A stretch of 64,000 nt of DNA from Jaltomata sinuosa (lineage: Eukaryota; Streptophyta; Magnoliopsida; Solanales; Solanaceae): assembly GCA_003996215.1 (NCBI GenBank), contig QJPP01002920.1, forward strand, positions 1-64,000, in the 5' to 3' direction. The position numbers and the translations under genes were made by a program. Below, piece after piece: positions 34,819-46,866 of this stretch (position 1 is the first letter of the stretch; every line of letters starts with the position of its first letter). The notes under the pieces were generated by a model, which made no database searches, was not told the DNA's origin, and saw only the letters and a list, made by a program, of their open reading frames with translations.

Positions 34819-36542
34819 CATTATTAATTATATGACAGAATTTGTATTTTTTTATTTGATATCAGATTAAATTTATATTGTATTTTTTAGATGTCTTTGT
34901 ATTTGCTAGCACACCAAAATTATTTCGTTCTTTATCTTCTAACTATATTTTGGTCAATTTTTGTCACAATATTACATGTCATATTGTGTTGCAGGTAGTT
35001 CAACGGGAGAACCTTCATAATTTTTTTAAAAGCATCCGTTTGGGTCTAATGTACTTCATGGGATACAAGACACGCTTCTTCTTGATATGTTCACAAATTG
35101 CGTGAAAGCAGATCTCCTGCAAAGGCATGATAAAAAGTATGTTTTTTAAAATCAAGTATTATTTTTAGGCATCACATTACTTTTAAATTATAATGATAAT
35201 TGTCTTTGTTAATTACAGGACGGATAAGCAAGATCGATACAAGAGACATAAGTCAGTCATATCGCCACGCATGCCCTTTGGTGTTCTTACAGTTGAAGAT
35301 AAAAATTGATTCTACATAATGTCATATCCTGATCAGTCATGGGCAGACTCTGTAAGTATGAGAGTTCATTAATAAATAAGGTTGTTTTGCTTAATACACA
35401 TAGCTAACTGACGCATATTTATTTGTTTATTTTAGCATATTGATGTTATCCTATACTACTTGCGAAAGAAATACAAGTATAACCATCAAATAACATACAA
35501 ATACAACACTGTGAATTACAATTTTATGACCGTAATTTTTAGCATATTTGACAAGTATGCGAAATTGGATTACAATAACGTTGAAATGGTTGGTCAAGAA
35601 TCGCAGATTTGCAAATATATTAATGATTATAGGATGCATGCCACTGTACCATGGCACATGGTGGATCATATTTTTATTCCGGTAAATGTTAAGGAGAAAC
35701 ATCACTGGGTGCTCGTTGTGGTATCGTTTGATGAACGGTGCATATTTGTCTATGATTCGTACGATTCCGCAGGTCATGACGCTGTTGTTCAGCAAGAAGT
35801 TGACAAGTTATCTGAGCTTATACCAACGTACCTTGAGAACACTGATTTTTACTTTAAGAAGGGTATTGATCATGACCAATCAAAATACAAAGGTCTTGAG
35901 AAAACAGACTTTTTCGATGTAACTTACGTGAAGGATTTACCACAACAGCCTACTGGTAGCCTGTAAGTTCTCAACAATTGCACATTTTTATTTTAAAAAA
36001 AAATACATTCATTGATATTCATATTCAGATTATTTTGATTTGTGCAGAGACTGTGGTCTGTTTTTGGTAACCTATACTTGAGTTATGATCAAGGTATCCT
36101 ATCAGCCGAGTTCAATCCAGCTTTACTTCGTAAAAGATATGCAGCACTGATATAAGATTACGGGGTGCGAAAACTCATGAACAACGCTGAAAGTGACAAT
36201 GAGGCACCAATGAGGCCAGTCAGGCCAGCTCAGGACATCGATAGCAGCAAATACACTCTAGTCGAATAGGATACTGATAGGTTATGTCAGTGTGGATGCT
36301 ACTATGTATTGATTAGTTCTATTTTCATTTCTCTATGTTTTTAAAATTTTTGTTTAAGTTAAACTAATTTTGGATCAATGAACACTTTATTTAAAAATTC
36401 ATAGTTAATATATTAATTACAGTCTTTGATAAAATATATTTTATCGGGTGAAAGTCTATTTTTTTGTTATTTTATATTTGTATTTGTCTAATACGATATT
36501 TAATGTAATCTCAAATATATTTATTTTTGTATTTAAGAGTAA

Positions 36543-37600
36543 TCTCAAATACATTTGGTATAGCACGGGAGAGTTCATACCTTTTGAACTAAAATACGTT
36601 TGTATTCAAACACAAACACATTTAAACATAATCACTACAGTATACAAACAGTCTCAAATACATATGTATTCAAACACAAATTTTTAAAGTTTAATTTTTC
36701 TGTACTTATTCACAAATACATATTGTTCATTTGATAGTGTTGTATTTGGATTTCAACAAACACATTTGAAATCTGTGTTTTAAAGTTTTAAAAACAAATT
36801 TAAATACATAATTTGTCTATAAATACAAATATATTTTAAAAGAGCTTATTTATATTTGTTTAATCTGTAAACAAATACAACAGACATGTATTTTCATTTA
36901 AACATATCAAATTATAACAAATATGCATTTGTATTTAATATACGACATTTAAATGTTATCTCAAAAAATATATTTATTTTTGTAATCTCAAATACATTTG
37001 GTATAGCACGGGAGGGTTCATACCTTTTGAACTAAAATACGTTTGTATTCAAACACAAACACATTTAAACATAATCACTACAATATACAAACAGTCTCAA
37101 ATACATATGTATCCAAACACAGATTTTTAAAGTTTAACTTTTCTGTACTTATTCACAAATACATATTATTCATTTGGTAGTGTTGCATTTGAATTTCAAC
37201 AAACACATCAAAAATTTGTGTTTTAAAGTTTTGTAAATAAATTTGAATACACAATTTGTCTATACATATAAATACATTTAAAAAGAGCTAATTTGTATTT
37301 GTTTAATACGTAAATAAATACAACAGATATGTATTTGTATATAAACATATCAAATTATAACAGATATGTATTTATATTTAATGTACGACATTTAAATGTT
37401 ATCTCAAAAATATTTTTTCTATTGTATTTGTGAGTAATATCAAATACATTTGCATTTGTATATCATGGGATAATTCACACCTTTTGAACTAAAATACATT
37501 TGTACTCAAATTCAAACACAATTAAACATGCTAATAAGTGTTTAAAAATAATCCAAAATACATTTTTTTGTATTTATGCATACACACATATTCTTCATAA
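36543..37600 (+). repeat. Tandem repeat of about 443 bp between the two MULE genes
   Basis: 'tctcaaatacatttggtata' at about 36543 recurs at about 36986, with the following 'gcacgggag' and 'gttcataccttttgaactaa' and the whole downstream order of blocks. A third, more divergent start lies near 37438. The repeat fills the gap between the convergent Ulp1 and transposase genes and would be transcribed from both sides. It is non-coding. Confidence 0.85.
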
Positions 37601-37845
37601 ATACAAATACAAAATGCTTGTCTTCTTATTGGACAAACTAAAACAAACTTATTCAATATAGATATGAGATTCATTAACAGTAACATGTTGTCAATTATTC
37701 AACAGACTTGTAAAAAAATTTACATATTCATTTATGTTGTCAATTATTCAACAAAAAGGGACCAGAACAAGTCCTAAAACACAAAGAGACAAGGTATTCA
37801 AATGTTTAAGATGAAAATAATAAAAGCACATGATATATCGATCAT

Positions 37846-39375
37846 CTATTCAGCCCGAGGTCCATTCCTACATGAACGTCTATTGTGTCCTTTAAATTCG
37901 CAGGTACTACACGAATTTGTGCTCTTCTTCCCAAATAACTCCCTCCCTATTTTTTCACGGTCCTTTTTTGGAGGTCTTCCAGGAGGTCTCTTGAAGATTG
38001 AAGGCATCACTACATCTTGTTGTATGTCTTCAGGTATGACCCAGTCATCTCTGTCTGGTAAAGGGTGTATTGGGACATCATATATCTTCAACATTGTCTT
38101 AGGTTTGTACAAGTTCGAGCAATATTCGTCTGGCTTAAACACCTTCTTCTTCAATACAGCCCAAGCATGTGCACAAGGTATCCCATCCACCTAAAATATC
38201 ACACAAGTACAAAAAATTTTCTGAAGGCAAACTATGAAGTGCCTATCCTCATCATGTACTGTGTGGATATAATTAGTTGCTGGTACAACCTACATTTTTT
38301 CACAAAAAGATATTGAATACAAATTATACATATTTAATAAAGTCACTTATACAGTAAGAAAAACAGATGGACACATATACATATAGACAACTAAATAGAA
38401 ATTTATCGTCATACGTGTACTTTTTGTCTCATTGTCTTCAAGCATTTTTTAAAATTTACCAGCCAAAGGTGTGAATGTGTATGCAGCTTTCTGTCGATTT
38501 TCGCAATTTCATTTGCCAAATAACAGTCTAACTTTCTCTAGAAAATCATATATCAGAAGCTCTCTTGCGGACAGAAGTGCAGAATTTATAGATTCAGCGA
38601 GGTATGATGTCATGCTCAAATCCCTATTAACTGGCGAATACAATCTACTCCACTTTTCATAACCAACCAACACCAAATACTCCTTCACTCTGATATCAAC
38701 ATTCTCAACCCTTTCCATCAGCTTGTCAAATTCACTCTTTGTATATGTTTTGGCCATCGTATAAAATACCTCAGACAATGTCTCATGAGATTTTCTGTAT
38801 CTCTTTTGCACATTATTCCAAATATGCCACATGCATGCGAAATGGGGCACTCTTCCTGCAAACACCCAAAAACAACATTTATGATGCTCTCACTCCTATC
38901 AGATACAACACACATGTTGTCTCGTTCGCCATAAGCTTCTTTAATTTGTGTGAAGAACTAAGTCTATGAGGCATTATTTTTTGAGTCAACAACACCATAC
39001 GCTAGTGAAAAAATATGACCTACAAATACAAATACATATAATACATTAACAGAATTATATATGAGATAGATTTCAAAATTTATACAAAACAGTATCACCT
39101 GCTGCATCCATGGTGCTGGCCGACACAAATGTACCATTATATGTTCCTCATAGATGACTCCCGTCAACTACCACAACCTGTCTACAATGTTAAAACCCTT
39201 TAATGAAAGCATCGAGTGCGATAAACAAATACAAGAATTCATTCTCAGGAGTTTTTTTCATTCTTATGTGCGAATCAGGGTAAATAGTCTCCAAGATATA
39301 CAAGTAACCGGGCAATTTGTTGTATGAGGCAGCTGATTTCCCCCTTATTGATTCTAACACTCTTTCCTTAGCCCT
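37846..39375 (-). pseudogene. MULE transposase, C-terminal part (DDE, SWIM and zinc knuckle), inactivated
   Basis: The gene resumes on the left of the 15.5-kb insertion with RAKERVLESIRG (39375 leftward). It then has VVDGSHL (first catalytic Asp, about 39160), VVSDRSESI (second Asp, about 38915), HFACMWHIWNNV, and AESINSALLSARE (catalytic Glu, about 38580). A SWIM-type finger follows, CAHAW after MDGIP (about 38180). The end has RPPGRPPKKDR and a knuckle CSTCEFKGHNRRSC (about 37890). Three in-frame stops spoil it: one in HL-stop-GTY (Arg expected) and two where Trp residues are expected near 38970. Introns lie near 39030-39070, 38460-38510 and 38190-38460. Family function is cutting and joining of element ends in the nucleus. 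Confidence 0.85.
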
Positions 39376-39984
39376 CCAGCTGTCACGATCCAACCTACCG
39401 GGCTGTGCAGACGCCTACTCTAACCACTTAGATAGAGGAACCCTTACTACCCAACCAATAGGTAACATGCGGAAATTAAAGTAAACCTTTAAATTAAGCC
39501 ACCTTTATACATAACTCAAATCCTTTCCTTTACAAATCCTGTTCAGAAATAGGCTACATAAGAAATTGCGAAAAAACCTTTATAATATTTAAATCCCTCC
39601 CTAGGATCTAGTCTAAACAGGTACAAGAGCTTCTACAAGATGACACAAAGAGATAAAAGACCCAACTTTCGCCATGGAATCGAAGACAGAAGTTGTTGGA
39701 GACCCTCATCGCCGTGAACCTATGAAACATCACCAACCTGCAACCAGACTATACCAAAAAGGTATAGCAAGAGTAGAGTCAGTATAAACACACGTACTGG
39801 TAGGCATCATTGGTCGACCCGAATCCATTCCTACCATCATATAAGAAAAACAGGGAAAGACATGAAATAAACATTATAGCTCCCTCCTTCACCTTTAACC
39901 TTGACCCTGACATCTAGGACTTCCCAAGTCACCTTATCACCTAGACCTCCCAAGTCACCTTGTCACGTAGACTTCCTAAGTCAC

Positions 39985-41363
39985 TGATACGCCCAAATTA
40001 CAACTCCAATTATGAAGCGTAAGCGGTCGTCGTCAAATATAGAACCCAACAGAGGTTGGGGTCGATCCCACAGGGAATAAGGTGCAAATTAAGTCGTTAG
40101 TGAATTAGATGACTAGTAATCAATAGTTTCCGGTAAAGCGGGGGGGTTTGTGTGAACAATATTTGATCAAAACAAATAATAATGTACGATGAATAATCAA
40201 TATGAGAGTGAACTAGGGAAGTGTTCACCATGGCGTCGTAACAATGTCGACTCAAAGCTTAACCGGGTTCTTTCTATATGCATGTCACGATGTGATTGAA
40301 TTGATGGTATCATCTAAACGTTTCTCAACCAAATAGATGAATTTCCTTTTCAATTCTCTCGAACTTGAAAAGGTGAGCTTTTAGATTTCAATCCTAAATA
40401 TCAAGTAGATTAATCTAGTTACAGCATTAATCATAAGACGAGAAGTGGTGGTCTCGAATCCTCGTAGTTAATCAAATTTCCCGGTTTTAATCTCTTTACT
40501 CAAGCAAATTAAACCTAGGCATGTTCTAATGTTTGCAACCACTAGAAAACGTTAATAATGAATGATTAACAACGTGACAACATAAATATTGAACCCGACG
40601 CTACCCAGAATCTATATTGCTACTTTTGCCATGGCTCCCACAACCCTAGTTGTGGGAAGTTAGTTACTCATGCTTTTAGGAGAAGAGAAGAAAATCATAT
40701 TCATAATAAAGAGAAAAGATTCTTACAATATAATGAACACAAGCTTCAATTATCCAAGAACAAGAAACCAAGATCCCAAGAACAATGGAAGAACAAGATG
40801 ATGAAGAAGAAAAACGTGTAGTGTCGTGTTTTCTCTCCAAAAACTCGCTCAAAAGTCGACTAAAAATATCCTAGAACTATTGGGTAATCAATGAATAAAA
40901 TAAACCTAACATAGGGTATTTATAGTAGTCCAGGAAATAAAGTCCAAAAATAAAACGTTCGGATTCCGCGTCGCATTGACGGCCCACCCTGACGGACCGT
41001 CACAGGCGTGACTGGCCGTCACGGTGGCCGTCACCACTAGGCAGTGGTACTGCCTCACTTGACGGCCAGGCTGACGGACCGTCAACTTGGTGACGGTCCA
41101 TCACGGTGGCCTTCACCACTAGGCAGTGGTGCTGCCTCACTTGTCGGTCGTCTTGACGGTCCGTCACCTTGGTGACTGGCCGTCACGGTGGCCATCACTC
41201 TTATCCAGAGGGTCTTTTTGCTCGTATTTCCTTCCGTTTTTATGTTTGTATCTCTTTCCTGCAAACATAACATAAAACATCAAAAACGACGACGGTTGCT
41301 TGAGAACTTATGGTTATTCTTAGTTTAAAGGAGTCAAATGTGACGTAGAATGGCGGCACATCA
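39985..41363 (-). repeat. 3' LTR of the gag-protease element
   Basis: Starts tgatacgccc and ends ...ggcacatca on plus. It pairs with 45489-46866. In the first 125 bases I count three differences, all transitions. Confidence 0.93.
40977..41200. repeat. TGACGGNCCGTCA palindrome cluster in the 3' LTR of the gag element
   Basis: Words such as 'tgacggaccgtcac', 'gactggccgtcacggtggcc' and 'cttgacggtccgtcacc' repeat in a GC-rich stretch, together with the duplicated 'cactaggcagtggt' and 'gctgcctcactt'. The same cluster occurs in the other LTR at 46480-46702. It contrasts strongly with the AT-rich surroundings. Confidence 0.85.
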
Positions 41364-41376
41364 ACACCCCCAACTT
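41364..41376 (-). other. Polypurine tract of the gag-protease element
   Basis: On minus it reads 'aagttgggggtgt' directly before the 3' LTR, the expected place for the plus-strand primer. Confidence 0.75.
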
Positions 41377-42781
41377 AGACGTTCGCTTGTCTTCAAGCAA
41401 CATGACATAAAAGAAAAACAATAAGATAACTCAACTAAGAAAATAAACTCGTGTCTCTAGCAACTCATGGTCATTCAACGCTTATTCAATTTTAAATCAA
41501 GCTCTCTAGTAGCACACAAATGTATGAAACGTTAACTTGCAAGGATCCAAACATGTCATTCCGATATGACAGAATATTATGCATACACACGCGCAGCTAT
41601 CCTAACAGTCAATAGACAATACAGAAATCTTGGTGCCCTCACCGCAAAGAAGTCCCACACACAAGATTTGGGACTAGGTAAGGCGCTCACACTCACAAAC
41701 GATTTCAAACAATGCACATGCGATGCCATAAGCTTGCCCTTGCTATTCTATTTCAGTTTTTCAGAAAGCCGCTCAGGATCACTACAGGACTTGTTTTGGC
41801 TTGTAATGAGGCTTCGGGTGCAGGTAGGATACGTTTGGGGAATAGTGACTAAACCCTCCTTGGAATCGCCGACTTACTATTTCCCCTTAACTTTACTTCG
41901 TCCATCCTTATTCATCTTTTTATTCCCTTCTTTATAGCTACAGGTGCGGCCTCTTTATTTTGACAATTCTTTTTCATTTCTTTTTCATTTCTTTTTCTTT
42001 ATTTTCTTAGGCACACACCCGAAATTTTCATTCTATCCACAACCAATCTTATCCATCCTATTTTTCTTATCATTTACCTCTATAGTAGCCAACCTCAACT
42101 TAAGCTGATTGCCTGAGTTGAGGTGCACGATGTCCAAGGAAGGACCAGGGCCAAAACAGGGATTCAAAGTTCAACAGGAACGGTGACAGGTTATTGAAAG
42201 AATAGGGTCAATTATGGCTCAACAGGGTTCAAAAGGGATTATTTGCATTTGGACGGTCTTATAGGCTAAGTGGACTGCACACAAAAAGGGCCTGTGATCC
42301 TTTCCTAAGCAACCAACTTCAAACTTAAGAAAATAGACCGGGCAAGTTCTAGATGCATGCACAGAGTAAGAATTTATAACAATAAGCTCACACACACTTG
42401 GCACCAAGAAACCATACCACTACCAACTAGCGAAACAACAGATCGGCTTAAGAATACTTATTCCAATCATAACCACACAATGACATTCAAGGATCCAGAC
42501 AATCAATCGTTTCAAACATAAGGGGGCACATTTTTCAAAAAAAAATGCCCATGCTTGCTATAGACACTAGAAAATAATTAAAATTTAAACGACAACCTAA
42601 ACATGCCGGTTCTACTAGATAGCACACCGGAGGGAAAAGAAACACGGCAACAAAAACCCTCGGTGGTGATAGACTCACAGGTATCCCAACACCCTCAACT
42701 TAGACTCATGCATTGTCCCCAATGCATACATGTGAAAGCTAAAATTGTGAGAGAAAGGAATACCTGTGAAGCCCATAGGAC
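41377..42781 (-). other. Non-coding 3' part of the gag-protease element
   Basis: About 1.4 kb lies between the end of the gag-protease frame and the purine tract, where autonomous relatives would carry the rest of pol. No reverse transcriptase, RNase H or integrase motif was found in any frame. A second purine-tract-like word ('gttgagggtgttggg' on minus, near 42690) lies just after the coding end. Confidence 0.7.
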
Positions 42782-45361
42782 TCAGAGTCTGGCTTGATGT
42801 TGGAGACCGCCAGGGTCTCCAAAGCAAGCGAAATCGATGGAATAGGTGCCAGCTACCCTATCCCGTTGAGCTCCAACTTTCTCTTTTATCGGCTCCGCAA
42901 CTAGTCGCGACAACTTCTTTACTCTTTCTAACTCTTTTCCTTTGCTGGTTTTCTTGCGGTGTTTTCTTTTTCTTGATTTATTCTCACCCCCTTCCTCTGT
43001 AGGTTTCCCTTCTCGCAGCATCATTCTCACAACAACTAGAGTTTCGACAGGACCCTTCTCCTCAATATGCACATCCGCAGGGGCTTCATCAACAACATTT
43101 ATGACCGAGACCACTCTCATGTCTCTTGGTGGCTTTATCAATTTACACGCATCAAACTTGACCAATTCATTGTTTAATCTGAATGTCAGTTCGTTTCTTT
43201 CCATGTCGACCAACACTCTTGCAGTGGCTAACAATGGTCGTCCCAAGATTATGGGAACTTCAAAGTCCACTTCGCAATCTAAGATCACAAAGTCAGCCGG
43301 GAATATAAACTTACCAACCTTTACCAGTACATCAGACAATATTCCCACCGGTCGCTTTACTGAACGGTCAGCCATTAGCACCCTCAACTTAATTGGTTTG
43401 GGCGCTCCCAAACCCAATTGTTTATAGACTGCCAGCGGCATCAAGTTGATGCTAGCACCAAGATCACACAAGGCTTTTTCAAAGTTGAATTTCTCAATAG
43501 TACAGGGAACAGTAAAAGCACCTGGATCTTCCTTCTTTTCCACTAACGATCTTGAAGAAATAGCACTGCAGTGGTGGAGGTCATCTTCTGGTTCAAATCT
43601 CACTGTCCTCTTCTTGGTAATCAAGTCCTTCATGAACTTGGCATATCCGGGCATTTGTTCAAGAGCGTCCACCAATAGGATGTTCACTGATATCTGCTTG
43701 AGCATGGTCATGAAATTTAGGAACTTGCCATCTTCCACTTTCTTCTTCAAACGTTGTGGGAAAGGAGGCGGTGGCCGAGGCATCATAGTCGGGAGTTTTT
43801 CAACTTCCTTGTTTTTATCCGAGGGCCTTTTCGTACCATCCTCTGCCACATTTTTATCCGCATCATCACCTTTCTGAGTCTTAATTACCGGATGTGATTC
43901 CGATAATATTTTACCGCTTTTTGTAGTGATCGCCATACAGCTCGCGTCATTCCTCGGGTTTTGAATGGTGTCGCTCGGCAAGGTACCTGTCTTCCTTTGA
44001 TTTAGAGATGCCGAGATTTGACCCACTTGCTGCTGTAATTGCTTGATCGAGGTGGAATGTAAATCCACTACCTGACTCATTGTTGATAGTTCGGTCCTCA
44101 TCTCCTTTACCGCGGAGTCAGTAGATTCCACCTTCAGCAGCATCCTGGCCATCATGTTCTCTAGTTTGGACGTCCCTGTCTCATTGGCTTTGTCACGATT
44201 CCCAGGTGGTACATACAACCCTCCTCCATCAGTTTTATTCTTCCAGTTCCCCTGATCGCGGTCTCTGTAGCCAGCTTTTTCATAGTAGTTGTCCCTCTGA
44301 TAGTTCTGACCTTGGTTTCCCTGACCATTGGCCTGGAAACCACCCAAATAATTTGCCTCCTCATCAGGTTCAAACTCTGCTGCTCTACCTTGGGAACCCA
44401 CAACTTTCACTTTCTCAATACCTCCTGACAACAAGTGCTTTGTCAGTAGGTCCATTTGCGTCTTCAGATGGGTCATATCTTGGTCCCGCTCTTCCTCCTT
44501 CCTGCGCTGCTCTGCTGGCATACCAACTGCATAAGTGCTAGCTGCTACCTCTGTATCACGTGTATGCCAGGCCCTGTTGGTTTTGGTGAGCCTGTCCAAA
44601 ATAGTTGTGGCCTCAATAAAAGTGAGACCCATAAATGCTCCACCTGCTGCGTTAACCAATGTCGGCTTGGTAGCCGAATTCAGTGCCCTGTAGAATGTCT
44701 GCATCAAAAAATCTTCGGTCAACTGATGGTTTGGGCATTGTGTCAGCTTTTTCTTGAACCGCAACCAAGTCTCATGTAACGCCTCATGAGGTTGTTGTCT
44801 GAAGTTGCTAATTTCATCCCTCAACTGTATCATCCTAGAGGGAGGAAAGCTCCTTTCTAGGAAAGCTCCTTTCAACTCTCCCCAGGTTGTGATAGAGTCG
44901 GGGGTTAGCTCTGTCAACCATAACGCTGCCTCATCAGACAGAGACAACGAAAACAACCTGAGCTTGATCGTTGTCTGACTTACTCCAGGCAATTCGAACG
45001 ACTTGCAGATACCCACAAAATTCATCAGGTGCCGATTTGGATCGTCACCAGCAACACCACGGAACACTCCTCTCAGATTCAACAGCTGAATCATTGTGCT
45101 AGTAATGTTGAACTTGGCCTCGAGTGCTAGCGGAGGGAACGCAATAGCGCCCGTGGCACCAACTCCATCTAAGTCGACCTCCTCATCATTCAACTCAATG
45201 TCGACCTCAAGACCAACAACATTCAAACGTTGTTGGGCTTGCTGAGCTGCAGCGAGTCTCGCTGCCTCTTATTGTTGTTCATTCATGTTTCGCCTTATCG
45301 TTCTTGCAAGCTCGGGATCATAGGGTAATATTGGTTCACCCGAGCGTCGGGTACTTGGCAT
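42782..45361 (-). CDS. Gag-aspartic protease polyprotein of the TR-GAG element
   Basis: The natural start looks like the ATG at 45361 (MPSTRRSGEPILPYDPE...). A TAA at 45269-45271 interrupts the frame after about 30 codons (CAA expected); from there it is open for over 800 codons to 42782. A retrotransposon gag domain lies near genomic 45000-44600 (DPNRHLMNFVGICKSF, ALHETWLRFKKKL). A disordered Gly/Asn/Gln-rich linker and a coiled-coil-like stretch (about 44100) follow. The aspartic protease has ALCDLGASINLMP (catalytic Asp near 43465) and VPIILGRPLLATA. I see no CCHC zinc knuckle. The protein would form virus-like particles and cleave itself. The C-terminus is Lys-rich (KSRKRKHRKKTSKGKE). Confidence 0.85.
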
Positions 45362-45465
45362 GCACAACTATGTACCCTGTAACAACAAAAACAACAAATA
45401 AAAGTAAAAGCAGGAAATATGACTAAGAGTCAAATAAACACACCGGATTAAATAGACAATCGTAT

Positions 45466-45483
45466 TCCCCGGCAGCGACGCTA
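45466..45483 (-). other. Primer binding site of the gag-protease element
   Basis: On minus it reads tagcgtcgctgccgggga. It matches 15 of 18 positions of the complement of the plant Asp-tRNA 3' end (from memory of that tRNA), and all three mismatches are transitions. It is separated from the 5' LTR by five bases. Confidence 0.65.
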
Positions 45484-45488
45484 AAATT

Positions 45489-46866
45489 TGATACGCCCAA
45501 ATTACAACTCTAATTACGAAGCGTAAGCGGTCGTCATCAAATATAGAACCCAACAGAGGTTGGGGTCGATCCCACAGGGAATAAGGTGCAAATTAAGTCG
45601 TTAGTGAATTAGATGACTAGTAATCAATAGTTTCCGGTAAAGAGGGGGGTTTGTGTGAACAATATTTGATCAAAACAAATAATAATGTACGATGAATAAT
45701 CAATATGAGAGTGAACTAGGGAAGTGTTCACCATGGCGTTGTAACAATGTCGACTCAAAGCTTAACCGGGTTCTTTCTATATGCATGTCACGATGTGATT
45801 GAATTAATGGTATCATCTAAACGTTTCTCAACCAAATAGACGAATTTCCTTTTCAATTCTCTCGAACTTGAAAAGGTGAGCTTTTAGATTTCAATCCTAA
45901 ACATCAAGTAGATTAATCTAGTTACAACATTAATCATAAGACGAGAAGTGGTGGTCTCGAATCCTCATAGTTAATCAAATTTCCCGGTCTTAATCTCTTT
46001 ACTCAAGCAAATTAAACCTAGGCATGTTCTAATGTTTGCAACCACTAGAAAACGTTAATAATGAATGATTAACAATGTGACAACATAAATATTGAACCCG
46101 ACGCTACCCGGAATCTATATTGCTACTTTTGCCATAGCTCCCACAACCCTAGTTGTGGGAAGTTAGTTACTCATGCTATTAGGAGAAGAGAAGAAAATCA
46201 TATTCATAATAAAGAGAAAAGATTCTTACAATATAATGAACACAAGCTTCAATTATCCAAGAACAAGAAACCAAGATCCCAAGAACAATGGAAGAACAAG
46301 ATGATGAAGAAGAAAAACGTGTAGTGTCGTGTTTTCTCTCCAAAAACTCGCTCAAAAGTCGACTAAAAATATCCTAGAACTATTGGGTAATCAATGAATA
46401 AAATAAACCTAACATAGGGTATTTATAGTAGTCCAGGAAATAAAGTCCAAAAATAAAACGTTCAGATTCCGCGTCGCGTTGACGGCCCACCCTGACGGAC
46501 CGTCACAGGCGTGACTGGCCGTCACGGTGGCCGTCACCACTAGGCAGTGGTACTGCCTCACTTGACGGCCAGGCTGACGGACCGTCAACTTGGTGACGGG
46601 CCGTCACGGTGGCCGTCACCACTAGGCAGTGGTGCTGCCTCACTTGACGGTCGTCTTGACGGTCCGTCACCTTGGTGACTGGCCGTCACGGTGGCCGTCA
46701 CTCTTATCCAGAGGGTCTTTTTGCTCGTATTTCCTTCCGTTTCTATGTTTGTATCTCTTTCCTGCAAACATAACATAAAACATCAAAAACGACGATGGTT
46801 GCTTGAGAACTTACGGTGATTCTTAGTTTAAAGGAGTCAAATGTGCCGTAGAATGGCGGCACATCA
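45489..46866 (-). repeat. 5' LTR of the gag-protease element
   Basis: Near-identical to 39985-41363 and lies next to the primer binding site. Transcription from here would run leftward through the gag frame. Confidence 0.93.
46480..46702. repeat. TGACGGNCCGTCA palindrome cluster in the 5' LTR of the gag element
   Basis: Counterpart of 40977-41200, with slightly more intact palindromes ('gacgggccgtcacggtggcc'). Its position in the middle-to-end of the LTR would place it within the transcript leader. Confidence 0.85.

Larger units (their letters stand above)
30403..36270 (+). pseudogene. MULE-borne DUF1985 / Ulp1-like cysteine protease (C48) gene, inactivated
   Basis: The probable start is MAEDTPTKRVTRG at 30403. 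A DUF1985-like domain lies at about 31430-32270 (FARMKHCVVQAQ-like, LHFTHREFCIITSL, LKFAILYFIHAYILAGEK, YHWGYVAFDELAKSI). A basic, Ser/Pro-rich linker follows (32361-32690; SPAKKKLK could be nuclear-targeting), then further linker exons (33165-34200). The C48 domain lies at about 35010-36130: HHWVLVVV (catalytic His), VYDSYDS (Asp), QQPTGSL (Gln), and after an intron at about 35963-36047, DCGLFLV (Cys). Family members cleave SUMO-like proteins, but the role in transposons is unknown. In-frame stops occur at 31788-31790, at 32100-32102 (Trp expected) and near 33927. All catalytic residues are still recognisable. Confidence 0.8.
39985..46866 (-). mobile_element. Gag-protease-only LTR retrotransposon (TR-GAG, Athila/Tat-like) nested in the large element's LTR
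   Basis: The 6882-bp element is flanked by a perfect 5-bp duplication, gtcac, at 39980-39984 and 46867-46871. The uninterrupted sequence is seen in the other LTR near 52438. LTRs are 1379 and 1378 bp, with only a few differences per hundred bases, so it is a younger insertion than its host. The single long reading frame encodes Gag plus an aspartic protease. Reverse transcriptase, RNase H and integrase are absent, so mobility would need a helper. The primer site resembles that for Asp-tRNA, as in Athila and Tat elements. Confidence 0.92.

Noticed and set aside
37802..38194. Plus-strand 130-residue frame
   Set aside because: Antisense to the SWIM and zinc-knuckle exon of the MULE transposase.
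41082..41273. 63-residue minus frames repeated at 41082 and 46585
   Set aside because: Identical position in both LTRs of the gag element, over the GC-rich palindrome array; a by-product of LTR duplication.
41566..41937. 123-residue plus frame in the non-coding 3' part of the gag element
   Set aside because: No recognisable domain, opposite strand to the element, and ends in a low-complexity Leu/Phe run.
42942..43877. Plus-strand open frames of 143-161 residues
   Set aside because: They are antisense shadows of the long gag-protease frame, which has clear domain matches.
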